The notes beneath the pieces are model-generated. The model did not search any database, was not told the DNA's origin, and saw only the letters and a program-made list of their open reading frames with translations. This document shows positions 43,686 through 53,619 of a stretch of DNA of 64,000 nt, piece by piece. Location: the NCBI RefSeq assembly GCF_900167005.1, contig NZ_FUXW01000004.1:1-64000 (forward strand), in the 5' to 3' direction. How positions within the stretch are numbered: the stretch's first letter is position 1; the number at the start of each line of letters is the position of its first letter. This DNA is from Butyricicoccus pullicaecorum DSM 23266. GTDB lineage: Bacteria > Bacillota > Clostridia > Oscillospirales > Butyricicoccaceae. The translations under genes and the position numbers were made by a program.

Positions 43686-44966
43686 TTATTTTCCAAAGCG
43701 CACGGCGACGCTGTTCGCATGCGCATCCAATTTTTCACATTTTGCCAGTGCGATGATATCATCGGCCAAATTTTCCAACGCACCGCGCGAATACTCGATG
43801 ACCGAGGTCTTCTTCAGGAACGTATCGGTAGACAGCGGTGAGAAAAAGCGTGCCGTGCCCGAAGTCGGCAGAACGTGGCAGGGGCCTGCCATGTAGTCGC
43901 CCAGCGGTTCGGGTGCATACTGTCCGAGGAAGATAGCTCCGGCATTCTTGAGATAGGGCAGCCACTGGCGCGGATTGTCGGTCACGACTTCCAGGTGCTC
44001 GGGTGCGACGACATTCGCCATCGCGCAAGCGTCTTTCAGTTCCTCAAACACGACTGCGCAGCCGTAGCCTTCCACAGACTCGCGGATGATCTCCCATCTG
44101 GGCAGTTCCTTGGCCTGACGCTCCATCTCAGCCGAAATAGCCTGTGCCTGTGCCATGGAATCGGTCAGCAGAACGGCAGAAGCCAGCTTGTCATGCTCGG
44201 CCTGCGACAGCAGATCGGCTGCAACCCAGGTCGGGTTTGCGGTGTAGTCAGCGATAACCAGCACCTCGGACGGCCCTGCGATCATGTCGATATCGACCGT
44301 GCCGTAAGCCATCTTTTTGGCCGCTGCAACGTAAGCATTGCCCGGGCCGACGATCTTGTCAACCTGCGGAATCCAGTCTGCGCCATAGGTCAGCGCCGCA
44401 ATCGCCTGTGTGCCGCCGATGGCGATGACCTTGTCGACGCCCGCAATCTTAGCCGCGGTCAGCACAGCATCCGACATGTTTTCGGTCGGCGGTGTGACCA
44501 TGATCAGTTCCTCAACGCCTGCAACCTTGGCCGGGACGGCGTTCATCAGCACCGACGACGGATAGGCCGCCGTGCCGCCCGGCACGTATAGCCCCACGCG
44601 CGTCAGACCGCGCACGGTCTGACCCAGTTTCTCGCCCGGTGCACGCTCGTATTCCCAGGTGCGTGCAAGCATCTGCTCGTGATAATCCCGGATGTTCTCA
44701 GCTGCCCGCTCGAGTGCGGTACGGACGGTCGGGTCACAGCGCTCATACGCTGCGTCGATGGTCTCCTGGGATACGATATACGGTGCCTTACCGTCGAATT
44801 TCTCGGCGTACTCCCGGACGGCTTCCATACCGCGTGCCTGCACGTCGGCCATGACTGCCGCAACCGTCTTTTCAATATCGCTGCGTGCCGCTGCGGCACG
44901 CTGTTTCATCTCGCGGATGACCTGCTGCTCGGCCTTGCCGTCCGCCAGAACTGTCTTCAGAAACAT
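43686..44966 (-). CDS. hisD: Histidinol dehydrogenase
   Basis: A 426-residue NAD- and zinc-dependent enzyme for the last two steps, histidinol to histidine. Signature regions: VPGGTAAYPSSVLMNAVPA, VDMIAGPSEVLVIADYTANP (written here as DIDMIAGPSEV) and the zinc-site AEHDKLASAVLL, with VVAPEHLEV and NAGAIFLG near the end. It starts 5 nt after the stop of the hisZG fusion. Confidence 0.97.
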   Translation of the reverse strand: MFLKTVLADGKAEQQVIREMKQRAAAARSDIEKTVAAVMADVQARGMEAVREYAEKFDGKAPYIVSQETIDAAYERCDPTVRTALERAAENIRDYHEQMLARTWEYERAPGEKLGQTVRGLTRVGLYVPGGTAAYPSSVLMNAVPAKVAGVEELIMVTPPTENMSDAVLTAAKIAGVDKVIAIGGTQAIAALTYGADWIPQVDKIVGPGNAYVAAAKKMAYGTVDIDMIAGPSEVLVIADYTANPTWVAADLLSQAEHDKLASAVLLTDSMAQAQAISAEMERQAKELPRWEIIRESVEGYGCAVVFEELKDACAMANVVAPEHLEVVTDNPRQWLPYLKNAGAIFLGQYAPEPLGDYMAGPCHVLPTSGTARFFSPLSTDTFLKKTSVIEYSRGALENLADDIIALAKCEKLDAHANSVAVRFGK

Positions 44967-44971
44967 GGTTT

Positions 44972-46600
44972 TTACTGCTCCTCTCCGCCGCGTTCCAGGT
45001 CGCTGATGATGCGCTGGATGGCGGTCTTATTCATCTTGGCCGAGGCCAGATTGACGATGACGCGTGCCGAAATGGGCGCAACGTCCTCAATGACCTCCAG
45101 ACCGTTTTCCTTGAGCGTCGAACCGGTCTCGACGATATCCACAATGGCGTCTGCCAGCTCCAGAAGCGGTGCCAGTTCGACCGAACCCTCGATCTTGATG
45201 GTCTCGACGTCCATATTCTTGCGGCTGAAAAATGCGCGGGTGACTTCGGGGTACTTGGTAGCAATGACCGGCGTGCGGTAATTGCCGTAAACGGTCTTGC
45301 CCTTCTTGGTTGCCAGTGCAAAGCGGCACTTGCCGAAGCCCAAATCGACCATCTCGTAGAACGAACCGCCCTTTTCCATGATGGTGTCCTTACCGACGAC
45401 GCCCAGATCACATACACCGTGTTCGACGTAGGTGATAACATCGGCAGCCTTGGCCAACACAACCTCGATATTGGTATCCGGCAAACGGAAAATCAGCTTG
45501 CGCGACGGACTTTCCAGCTCACTGATATCATACCCCGCAGCTTTCATGCGGGCAAGGGTCTTTTTCTCCAGTCGTCCCTTGGTCAGCGCAATGCGGATGG
45601 TATCGCGCACCTGACGGTTATCGGCCTCGCTGCCGGTCTCGGCGATGCGCTCAACATCGATACCAAAGCCTGCCGCGGGCAAATCACGGCCAAACTTGGC
45701 ACACAGCGCGTTGTACCGTCCGCCTGCGAGAATGGCTGCGCCCGCGCCGCCCAGATAACCACGGAACATGATGCCGGTATAGTAATCCATCTCGTGTACC
45801 AGACCCAAGTCGATGATCACCGACTCACCGAATCCAGCCTGTTCGAGTGCGGTATAGACCCGTCTGAGGTAAGCTACTGCGGCCAGCACGCGCATATTGC
45901 CGGTCATGTGCTCAACCTGGTCGAGTACCTCCACACCGCCGAACAGCTGCGGCATGGCACACAGTGCCTGATAGGCTGCACTGCCCTGATAGGGTGCCAG
46001 TGCATCGCCCAGCGCTGCAAAGGACTTGTTCTCAATCAGGCGACGAATGTCCTCAGCCGTCTGCTCATCTACGCCCAGTGCCTCGATGAGTGCCTTGTAG
46101 ATTTCTGCGTGACCAAGCTCAATGCGGAAGCTGCCCGCCTCGGCTTGTTCGAGTGCGGAAAAGGCCGCTGTCAGAATGTCCAGATCGGCTTCCAGTCCGT
46201 CCGAACCAATCAGCTCAGCACCCACCTGCAAAAACTCGCTCTTGTGTCCATGACCCTCGGCAATCGAGCGGAACACCTTCTGACTGTAATACAGTCGTAC
46301 GGGCAGCTCAGCACCCTCCAGACGGGTAGCTGCGATGCGCGCAATGGGCGTGGTGTTATCCGGACGTGCCACGCAGATGCGTCCGGCACGGTCCACGATC
46401 TTGAGCATGTTTTCCTGTCCGACCGCCGGGTTTGCCTGTGCAAACACGTCGTAATACTCGATGGCAGGTGTGATGACCTCACTGTATCCCCGGTCTTCCA
46501 GCGACTGCCGTACGCGCTGCTCGACAGCACGCAGGCGGCGTGCCGGTGCAAACAGCAAATCGCGGGTTCCCTCCGGGGTCGAAATCTGATAGCGGTTCAT
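44972..46600 (-). CDS. hisZG: HisZ-HisG fusion: regulatory plus catalytic ATP phosphoribosyltransferase
   Basis: A 542-residue fusion of two proteins that are normally separate. Residues 1 to about 325 are HisZ, a histidyl-tRNA-synthetase-like regulatory chain (MNRYQISTPEGTRDLLFAPA, KVFRSIAEGHGHKSEF, LGLVHEMDYYTGIMF). From about residue 331 a short-form HisG follows: IRIALTKGRLEKKTLARM, HGVCDLGVVGKD, and the phosphoribosyl loop VDIVETGSTLKENG. There is no internal stop or second ribosome site at the joint. The fusion catalyses and controls the first step, where histidine feedback acts, and it leads the operon behind a strong promoter. Confidence 0.94.
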   Translation of the reverse strand: MNRYQISTPEGTRDLLFAPARRLRAVEQRVRQSLEDRGYSEVITPAIEYYDVFAQANPAVGQENMLKIVDRAGRICVARPDNTTPIARIAATRLEGAELPVRLYYSQKVFRSIAEGHGHKSEFLQVGAELIGSDGLEADLDILTAAFSALEQAEAGSFRIELGHAEIYKALIEALGVDEQTAEDIRRLIENKSFAALGDALAPYQGSAAYQALCAMPQLFGGVEVLDQVEHMTGNMRVLAAVAYLRRVYTALEQAGFGESVIIDLGLVHEMDYYTGIMFRGYLGGAGAAILAGGRYNALCAKFGRDLPAAGFGIDVERIAETGSEADNRQVRDTIRIALTKGRLEKKTLARMKAAGYDISELESPSRKLIFRLPDTNIEVVLAKAADVITYVEHGVCDLGVVGKDTIMEKGGSFYEMVDLGFGKCRFALATKKGKTVYGNYRTPVIATKYPEVTRAFFSRKNMDVETIKIEGSVELAPLLELADAIVDIVETGSTLKENGLEVIEDVAPISARVIVNLASAKMNKTAIQRIISDLERGGEEQ

Positions 46601-46638
46601 GATTCTCGCTTCTCCCTTTTGTAATTTATCATGCTAAA

Positions 46639-46667
46639 ATCTTAGCACGCATTCCGCCCAATGTCAA
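46639..46667 (-). promoter_or_regulatory. Promoter of the histidine operon
   Basis: On the minus strand TTGACA, 17 nt, TAAGAT, with about 32 nt of leader. The leader is too short for a T-box or a histidine attenuator. GCTAA-N4-TTAGC overlaps the -10 region and may be an operator. Confidence 0.75.
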
Positions 46668-46724
46668 GCCAAATTCTGTTTTTATACGGCTGTTTTCCTA
46701 ATCCCGAATGCGCACCCAATACTG

Positions 46725-46991
46725 TCAGCCAAACAGCCAGCGACACAGCATGTGCGCCAGCCGAAGCAGGAAGATGGCCGAGCAGGCCAGGGCAAACAGA
46801 CGTACTTTTGCATAGGGTTTGCGGTGATAGGTCTGGCGGTTGCGCTTTCGGAGGGTTTCCCCGGTATCCTTGACCGGCTGACTGCGGTTTGGAACAGACG
46901 GTACAGTGCGTTTTTCTGTGAACGTTTGATTTGCGGTCTTGGGATACTGCGCCGGATTGCGGCGTGCCCGCTCGCGGGATTCAAAGAACAT
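46725..46991 (-). CDS. Small basic protein with C-terminal membrane span
   Basis: An 88-residue protein starting MFFESRERARRNPAQ, very basic and probably disordered for residues 1-65 (many Arg, Lys, Thr, Gln), then one hydrophobic span near 68-84 (LFALACSAIFLLRLAHMLC). A strong GAGGAGGTG site precedes the ATG, which is why I believe it is real despite no recognised family. It lies 13 nt or more beyond the polC terminator and ends shortly before the histidine promoter. Confidence 0.55.
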   Translation of the reverse strand: MFFESRERARRNPAQYPKTANQTFTEKRTVPSVPNRSQPVKDTGETLRKRNRQTYHRKPYAKVRLFALACSAIFLLRLAHMLCRWLFG

Positions 46992-47012
46992 CTTCCACCT
47001 CCTCATAAAAAG

Positions 47013-47047
47013 AAAGGGTTCCGGGAACCCCTCAAGATTCCCGGAAC
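47013..47047 (-). terminator. Terminator after polC
   Basis: On the minus strand GTTCCGGGAA-N10-TTCCCGGAAC, followed by CCTTTCTTTTT. Confidence 0.8.
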
Positions 47048-47054
47048 ATTATTT

Positions 47055-50000
47055 TTATCCAAACAGGCTGATCTGGGTACTGCGCGGCATGGAGCCGAGC
47101 GCACCGATCTCGCCCAAAAGTTCGATGACCGACTTGGATACCTTGGGACAGCGCACCGACAGTTCCTCTGCCGACAGGAAGCGTCCCTTTTTGCGCTCTT
47201 CCACGATGTTGAGCGCTGCCTGCTCACCGATACCCGGCATGGAGGTGAACGGCGGGATGAGTCCCTTTTCGGTCACGATGAACTTGGTCGCGTCCGACTT
47301 GTAAACGTCCATCGGCTCGAAGATGAAACCGCGCTTATAGAACTCGTGGCACACCTCGAGCGTGGTCTGGGTATCCTTTTCGGCTGCCGAGATGGTCTTG
47401 TCCACGTCCTTGCGGTGCAGTTCGCGGATCTTATCCAGACAGACCGCGTCGCCCTTGATCATGCACGAAGCGTCGAAGCCCTTGGCGCGTACCGAGAAGT
47501 ACGCCGAATAGAAGGCAAGCGGCTTATGCACCTTAAACCACGCAATACGGAACGCCATCATAACGTAAGCCACTGCGTGCGCCTTGGGGAACATATACTT
47601 GATCTTTTTGCACGAATCAATGTACCAATCGGGCACATTGTTCGCCTTCATGGCCTCTTCCATCTCGGGTTTGAGACCCTTGCCCTTACGCACCGATTCC
47701 ATGGTCTGGAACGCCAGCTTGGGTTCTACGCCCTTACCGATCAGATAGTTCATGATATCGTCACGGCAGCAGATGCATTCATTCAGCGGAATGCCCGACG
47801 CGACCAGATCGGCCGCGTTGCCCAGCCATACGTCGGTGCCGTGTGACAGACCGGAGATACACAGCAGGTCGTCAAAGGTGGTCGGCTTGGTGTCCTTGAC
47901 CATGCCGCGGACAAACTTGGTGCCGAACTCGGGCACGGCCAGACAGCCCAGGTCCCCCAGAATGGGGTCGGGGGCATCGTCAACGTAGTGCAGTGCTCGG
48001 TTGGACGTAAACAGGCTCATGACGTCGGGGTCATCGAGCGGAATCTCCTGCGCGTTAACACCGGTCAGGTCTTCCAGATGCTTGATGATGGTCGGATCAT
48101 CATGACCGAGCTCGTCAAGCTTTAACAGGTTTGCGTCGATGGAGTGATACTCGAAATGGGTGGTGATGATATCCGAGGTCGGGTCGTCCGCCGGGTGCTG
48201 TACCGGGCAGAAGTCGTAAATCTCGACTTCCTTGGGCACAACGACGATACCGCCCGGGTGCTGGCCGGTCGTGCGTCGGATACCCGTACAGCCTGCGGCC
48301 AGTCGGTTTTCCTCGGCGCGTGAGCACTCGATACCGCGCTCCTCCATGTACTTTTTGACGTAACCGTAAGCGGTCTTTTCCGCGACTGTCGCAATCGTTC
48401 CCGCACGGAACACGTGGTCGTGACCGAACAGTTCACCGGTATATTTATGGATGCGCGGCTGATACTCACCCGAAAAATTCAGGTCGATATCGGGCACCTT
48501 ATCGCCGTTAAAACCAAGGAAGGTTTCGAACGGTACGGAAAATCCTTCTTTTTTGAGCGGTGTGCCGCAGCGCGGGCAAACCTTATCGGGTAGGCACACG
48601 CCGCAGCCCACGCCCTCGTTCTCGTGCAGCTCGAAATACTTGCACTCCGGGCACAGATAGTGCGGTGCGAGCGAGTTTACCTCGGTGATATCCGACATGA
48701 AAGCGACGAGCGACGAGCCGACCGAACCACGCGAGCCGACCAGATAGCCGTCCTGAAGCGACTTACTGACCAGCTTCTGCGCGATCATGTACATCACGTC
48801 GTAGCCGTTGCCGATGATGGACTTGAGCTCACGGTCCAGTCTTGCCTGCACGATCTCAGGCAGCGGATCGCCGTACATGCGCTTTGCCTTCTCACGGCAC
48901 ATGGTTTCCAGCTCCTCGGCTGAACCCTCGATCTTCGGTGGGTAGTTCTCGCGCGGAATGGGACGGATGGGGTCGAGCATGTCCGCAATTTTGTTGGGAT
49001 TGGTAATTACAACCTCATAGGCGCGGTCTTCACCCAGATACGCGAACTCTCCCAGCATTTCCTCGGTGGTTTTGAGGTACAGCGGTGCCTGATTGTCGGC
49101 ATCCGGGAAGCCCTGTCCGGCCATCAGAATACGACGGTAGGCTTCGTCCTCGGGGTCGAGGAAATGCACGTCACCGGTCGCGCAGCACGGTTTGCCCAGT
49201 GCGTCGGCCAGCTTCAAAATCGTGCGGTTATAGTCGCGCAGCGCCTCTTCGTCCTCCGCGATGCCCTTGGCAATCATAAACCGGTTGTTGTCGATGGGCT
49301 GGATTTCCAGATAATCATAGAAATCCGCAATGCGTTTGAGTTCCTCAAACGGTTTGCCCTCGACCACTGCGTGAAACAACTCACCTGCCTCACAGGCCGA
49401 ACCGAAAATCAGTCCCTCGCGGTGCTTGATGAGCTCGGAACGCGGCATCAGCGGACGGCGGTAAAAATGATCGAGAAAACTGTACGAAATGAGCTTGTAC
49501 AGGTTTTTCAGGCCGACTTGATTTTGTACCAGAATGATGAAATGATGGCGGGGCAGATTTTTGAGACCGCCCTCCTTGGCGCGCAGTCCGGCGAGCAGCG
49601 GGTTGATATCAGAAATCTTGCTCGCGTGCTGCTCGTGTTTGAGCTTATCGAGCAGTTTCACCCAGATGCGTCCGAGCACAGCGGCATCTTCGCTTGCGCG
49701 GTGATGCTCAAACGGACCGACCTGTAATTCCTTGGCCAGAATGTTGAGCTTAAAACGGCTCAGATGCGGCAGCATGATGCGCGACATTTCCAGCGTGTCG
49801 ATGTAAGTAAACTCGCGCTCAATGTCCAGTTTTTTGCACGCTGCCTTGAGGAAAGACAGGTCAAACCCTGCGTTGTGTGCGACCAGCACGCGGTCACCCA
49901 TAAACGCAAAGAACTTGTCCAGCGCTTCGGGCAGGTCGGGTGCATCGGCAACCGTCTCGTCCGAAATGCCGGTCAGCTCGGTGATCTCGGGCGGAATGGG

Positions 50001-51416
50001 TTTGTGCGGATTGACGTAAGTCTGGAACGAGTCCTTGATCTCGCCCTCTCGCACCAGTACCGCTGCAATCTCGGTGATCTCCTCGGTTGCGGGCTTTAAT
50101 CCGGTGGTCTCGAGGTCAAAGACGATAAAATCACCATCCAGGCTGCCGTCCAGATCACCGCGCACAACCGAAACTGCCGCTGCGTCGTTCACGTAATAAG
50201 CCTCGACACCATACAGAATCTTGGGATAGTCGGCTTCCTTGCCGTCCACGACGTGCAGCGCCAGCGGAAACGCCTGCGCACAGCCGTGGTCGGTAATCGC
50301 CATCGCCGGCCAGCCCCATGCCTTACAGCGATTGATGAGATCTTTGGTGTCGGATACGCCGTCCATCGCACTCATATTGGTGTGCAGATGCAGCTCGACA
50401 CGCTTTTCGGGTGCATTGTCCATGCGAATCTTCTTCTTGGACTTGACGATCGCGGTCGGCTCCAGAATGCTCTCCTTCTCGTAGCTGTCAAAACTGATCT
50501 TGCCCTGTACGATCAGATGCATGCCGGTCTTGATGGCCGACACGATATCACCCGCCTGATCTTTGGCCATGAACTTGGAGACGCGGATGGAGTTGGTGTT
50601 ATCGGTGATATCGAACGCAATCTTGACCCACTCCTTGCCGGTCTTTTTGCTGGTGATCTCACGGTGATCGACAAAAAACACGTCGCCCTTGATGGTCACG
50701 CGGTCGAACTCACCCAGCGCGTCGCGAATCGGGATGGGTTCCTCGGTGTACAGCTTGCCCAAGATGAGGTTTTCGTCCGCGACCTTCTCCACCTTGGGAC
50801 GCTGATAGCCGCTGTTCTCCCCTGCCGGACGCACCTTGAGGTTTTTGCGCGGCTTCTCGGGCATGGGTTCGGCTACCGGCATGGCATCCATCGCGGCTTT
50901 GAGTGCGGCATTGCGTGCCGCATGCTGGCTCTCGATGATCTTCTCGACCTGCTCCTCGGCAAACGGCACGGCCTCGACGACAACGCGCTGTCCGGTCTCG
51001 GTCTCGATACGCTCCTGCATCTGGCGCAGCGCAACCGAGAAATAGCCGCGTGCGGTGTCGCCCATCGAGATGCGCAGATGACCGTCGGCAAAATCCCAGC
51101 GGCTGGCTGCCAGCAAACCGGTTGCCGACGGCATGCGATGGCACAAGTCCTGCCGCAGCAGGTCGATGTACTCCGGGGTCAGCGCGTCCATCTGGTAGCG
51201 CGGTGCGATGGAAAAGCGGGTCAGTCCATACGCCTGCGCGATTTCCTTGCCCAGTCCGTCCAGATGCTCGAGCGAGATGGGTTTCTGGTAGGCCACATGA
51301 CAGATCATCTGCTGATGATCGTGACTGACCGCCAGCGAGCGCACTTCTCCGCCCATGCAGTCCTGATATGTTTCACTTTTACAGCGATCAAAAAGCTCAG
51401 AAAGCGTTTTTGCCAT
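47055..51416 (-). CDS. polC: DNA polymerase III alpha subunit, PolC type
   Basis: The replicative polymerase of low-GC Gram-positives, 1453 residues. Domains in order: N-terminal and OB-fold region (about 1-330), PHP domain beginning at VELHLHTNMSAMDG (about 337), split by a DnaQ-type proofreading exonuclease (FIVFDLETTGLKP, about 430-600), then the polymerase palm with a zinc region (CPECKYFELHENEGVGCGVC, CPRCG) and DIDLNFSGEYQ, and a C-terminal helix-hairpin-helix with PGIGEQAALNIVEE. The length is normal for PolC. It is the last gene of the pyrH-to-polC string, 76 nt after ispG. Confidence 0.98.
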   Translation of the reverse strand: MAKTLSELFDRCKSETYQDCMGGEVRSLAVSHDHQQMICHVAYQKPISLEHLDGLGKEIAQAYGLTRFSIAPRYQMDALTPEYIDLLRQDLCHRMPSATGLLAASRWDFADGHLRISMGDTARGYFSVALRQMQERIETETGQRVVVEAVPFAEEQVEKIIESQHAARNAALKAAMDAMPVAEPMPEKPRKNLKVRPAGENSGYQRPKVEKVADENLILGKLYTEEPIPIRDALGEFDRVTIKGDVFFVDHREITSKKTGKEWVKIAFDITDNTNSIRVSKFMAKDQAGDIVSAIKTGMHLIVQGKISFDSYEKESILEPTAIVKSKKKIRMDNAPEKRVELHLHTNMSAMDGVSDTKDLINRCKAWGWPAMAITDHGCAQAFPLALHVVDGKEADYPKILYGVEAYYVNDAAAVSVVRGDLDGSLDGDFIVFDLETTGLKPATEEITEIAAVLVREGEIKDSFQTYVNPHKPIPPEITELTGISDETVADAPDLPEALDKFFAFMGDRVLVAHNAGFDLSFLKAACKKLDIEREFTYIDTLEMSRIMLPHLSRFKLNILAKELQVGPFEHHRASEDAAVLGRIWVKLLDKLKHEQHASKISDINPLLAGLRAKEGGLKNLPRHHFIILVQNQVGLKNLYKLISYSFLDHFYRRPLMPRSELIKHREGLIFGSACEAGELFHAVVEGKPFEELKRIADFYDYLEIQPIDNNRFMIAKGIAEDEEALRDYNRTILKLADALGKPCCATGDVHFLDPEDEAYRRILMAGQGFPDADNQAPLYLKTTEEMLGEFAYLGEDRAYEVVITNPNKIADMLDPIRPIPRENYPPKIEGSAEELETMCREKAKRMYGDPLPEIVQARLDRELKSIIGNGYDVMYMIAQKLVSKSLQDGYLVGSRGSVGSSLVAFMSDITEVNSLAPHYLCPECKYFELHENEGVGCGVCLPDKVCPRCGTPLKKEGFSVPFETFLGFNGDKVPDIDLNFSGEYQPRIHKYTGELFGHDHVFRAGTIATVAEKTAYGYVKKYMEERGIECSRAEENRLAAGCTGIRRTTGQHPGGIVVVPKEVEIYDFCPVQHPADDPTSDIITTHFEYHSIDANLLKLDELGHDDPTIIKHLEDLTGVNAQEIPLDDPDVMSLFTSNRALHYVDDAPDPILGDLGCLAVPEFGTKFVRGMVKDTKPTTFDDLLCISGLSHGTDVWLGNAADLVASGIPLNECICCRDDIMNYLIGKGVEPKLAFQTMESVRKGKGLKPEMEEAMKANNVPDWYIDSCKKIKYMFPKAHAVAYVMMAFRIAWFKVHKPLAFYSAYFSVRAKGFDASCMIKGDAVCLDKIRELHRKDVDKTISAAEKDTQTTLEVCHEFYKRGFIFEPMDVYKSDATKFIVTEKGLIPPFTSMPGIGEQAALNIVEERKKGRFLSAEELSVRCPKVSKSVIELLGEIGALGSMPRSTQISLFG

Positions 51417-51492
51417 AAAAATTTGATACTCCTAATCTAAGTTCCAAAATGCCGGATGGGGCCGCTGTCAGCCGCCCCACCGTCGTGATTTC

Positions 51493-52548
51493 TTATGCTT
51501 CGTACTTTGCGATTTCGTCCATGAGTGCGTCCACAAGCTCTTCCTGCGGAACACGGCGCAAAATCTCGCCCTTGCGGAAGATCAGTCCCACGCCGTCGCC
51601 GCCCGCGATGCCGAGATCGGCCTCTCGCGCCTCGCCCGGGCCGTTGACTGCGCAGCCCATGACTGCAACCTTGAGTTTCTTACCGTGAATGCCTGCGACG
51701 CGCTGCTCGACCTCCTTGGCAATGCCGATGAGGTCAATTCTCGTGCGTCCGCAAGTCGGACACGAGACCACGTTCACACCGTCATCGTTCAAGCCGACCG
51801 CCTTCAAAATGGCCTGTGCGGCGTAAATCTCCTTGACCGGGTCATCGGTCAGCGACACGCGGATGGTGTCACCGATGCCCAGTGCCAGCAGACCGCCGAT
51901 GCCAGCCGCCGACTTGATCGTACCCATGTACTCGGTGCCTGCCTCGGTCACGCCCAGATGGAGCGGATAGTCGGTCTGCTCGTGGGCGAGCTGATAAGCA
52001 CGCATGGTATACGGCACAGACGACGACTTCATGGACAGGCAGATGTCGTAAAAGTCGAACTTTTCCAGCAGAGAGGCATGATAAAGTGCGCTCTCAACCA
52101 GTGCCTCGGGTGTCGGGGCACCGTACTTTGCCAGAATACTTTTTTCCACCGAACCGGAGTTGACGCCGATGCGGATGGGAATATTCCGCGCACGGGCGGC
52201 CTGCACGACCGCCTTGACGCGATCATCCGAGCCGATATTGCCCGGGTTTAAGCGAATTTTATGCACGCCTGCCGCGATGGACTCGATGGCAAGGCGATAG
52301 TCAAAATGAATGTCCGCGACGACCGGAATGGGAGAGCCTTCACAGATGTCCGCGAGTGCGCGCGCTGCGTCCATGTCGGGCACGGCGCATCGAACGATCT
52401 CGCATCCGGCATCGGCCAGCGCACGAATCTGCGCAAGCGTCGCCGCTGCGTCCCGCGTGTCGGTATTGGTCATGGACTGCACCGCAATCTTGGCTCCGCC
52501 GCCGACCGCGACCGGGCCGACGTGAATCTGTCTTGTCTTTTGTGCCAT
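51493..52548 (-). CDS. ispG: 4-hydroxy-3-methylbut-2-enyl diphosphate synthase
   Basis: A 351-residue iron-sulfur enzyme of the MEP isoprenoid pathway (GcpE), which reduces the cyclic diphosphate to HMBPP. The cluster ligands are Cys263 and Cys266 in SCPTCGR and Cys299 with Glu306 in MGCAVNGPGE. It starts MAQKTRQIHVGPVAVGGGA behind GGAGGAA, 18 nt after rseP. With dxr and uppS in the same string it supplies undecaprenyl carrier for the cell wall. Confidence 0.97.
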   Translation of the reverse strand: MAQKTRQIHVGPVAVGGGAKIAVQSMTNTDTRDAAATLAQIRALADAGCEIVRCAVPDMDAARALADICEGSPIPVVADIHFDYRLAIESIAAGVHKIRLNPGNIGSDDRVKAVVQAARARNIPIRIGVNSGSVEKSILAKYGAPTPEALVESALYHASLLEKFDFYDICLSMKSSSVPYTMRAYQLAHEQTDYPLHLGVTEAGTEYMGTIKSAAGIGGLLALGIGDTIRVSLTDDPVKEIYAAQAILKAVGLNDDGVNVVSCPTCGRTRIDLIGIAKEVEQRVAGIHGKKLKVAVMGCAVNGPGEAREADLGIAGGDGVGLIFRKGEILRRVPQEELVDALMDEIAKYEA

Positions 52549-52566
52549 TTTTCTGTATTCCTCCCG

Positions 52567-53601
52567 TTAGAGCAGGCGCATGATGTCCTGTCCGGTGACG
52601 TACAAAATGAGCGCGAACAGGGCGCACAGGCCCGCAAGGTTGACATATCCCTCGAGCTTTCGGTCGAGCGGCTTGCGTCTGATCCCCTCCACAAGAAGGA
52701 ACAGAATGCGTCCGCCATCCAGTCCGGGGATGGGTAAGAGGTTCATGACGCCAAGGTTAATGGAGATAAAGGCCAGAAGCGACCAGAACGGCAGTGCACC
52801 GGCCTGCGCGGTCTGTGCAGTGACCGCAACCACGCCCACCGGGCCGGAAAGCTGGTCGACACCGACAGCGCCCGTGATGAGGTCGCCCAGGCTATGCCAG
52901 ACCATACGGATGTCATTGACTGCCAGCACCAGTGCATAGCGCAGATGACCCGTCAGCGTCAAATCCTCGACCTCAAAGTACAGACCGTAGCCCTTTCGGC
53001 CGTCGCCCAAATCCAAGTCATTGGCCAGTTCTACACCGTTTACCTGAATTTTCTGTCCGTCACGTTCCAGTACAAAGTCGAATTTTCCGTCGGACGCGCC
53101 GCGGCGCAAGCCCTCGGACACGTCACTGCCGGTAAAAATGCGGTATCCGTCAATTTTCAGGATGCGGTCGCCTTCCATCAGTCCTTGCTCGCCCTGTGAC
53201 GAAAAGCCCTCGGCGAACTGCGCAATAACCGGCACGGCCTCCTGCTGGATGTTCCACGACAGACACAGCAGGATGACAAAGCCCAGAATGAAATTCATCA
53301 CCACGCCTGCAACCAGAATGATAAAGCGGGTCAGCCACTTGGCATTGCCGAATGCACGCGGGTTGTCAGACTCCTGATCTTCGCCGCTCATCACGCACGC
53401 GCCGCCGATCGGCAGCAGGCACAGGCAATAGGTCGTCTCTCCGACCTGCTTTTGCAGCAGTTTGGGGCCCATACCGATCCAAAACTCGTCGACCTGTACA
53501 CCGCCGCGCTTAGCCGCGATGCAGTGGCCGAACTCATGCGCCATGATGAGCAGGCCAAAGCCCAGCAGGGCAATCACGATCCAAAAAATGTTTGCCAGCA
53601 T
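52567..53601 (-). CDS. rseP: Site-2 (RIP) metalloprotease, RseP/RasP family
   Basis: A 344-residue intramembrane protease. The zinc motif HEFGH lies at residues 22-26 in the first membrane span, a PDZ domain occupies about 125-200 (MEGDRILKIDGYRI), and the third zinc ligand is in NLLPIPGLDGGRI. In Firmicutes this protein cleaves anti-sigma factors and leftover signal peptides. The window also holds an ECF sigma/anti-sigma pair 40 kb away, which could be a client, but that is only conjecture. Confidence 0.95.
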   Translation of the reverse strand: MLANIFWIVIALLGFGLLIMAHEFGHCIAAKRGGVQVDEFWIGMGPKLLQKQVGETTYCLCLLPIGGACVMSGEDQESDNPRAFGNAKWLTRFIILVAGVVMNFILGFVILLCLSWNIQQEAVPVIAQFAEGFSSQGEQGLMEGDRILKIDGYRIFTGSDVSEGLRRGASDGKFDFVLERDGQKIQVNGVELANDLDLGDGRKGYGLYFEVEDLTLTGHLRYALVLAVNDIRMVWHSLGDLITGAVGVDQLSGPVGVVAVTAQTAQAGALPFWSLLAFISINLGVMNLLPIPGLDGGRILFLLVEGIRRKPLDRKLEGYVNLAGLCALFALILYVTGQDIMRLL

Positions 53602-53619
53602 AGAAATTTTTCTTTCACC

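Noticed and set aside
46682-46984. Minus-strand frame of 100 codons
   Set aside because: It overlaps the small basic protein in another frame and has no ribosome site.
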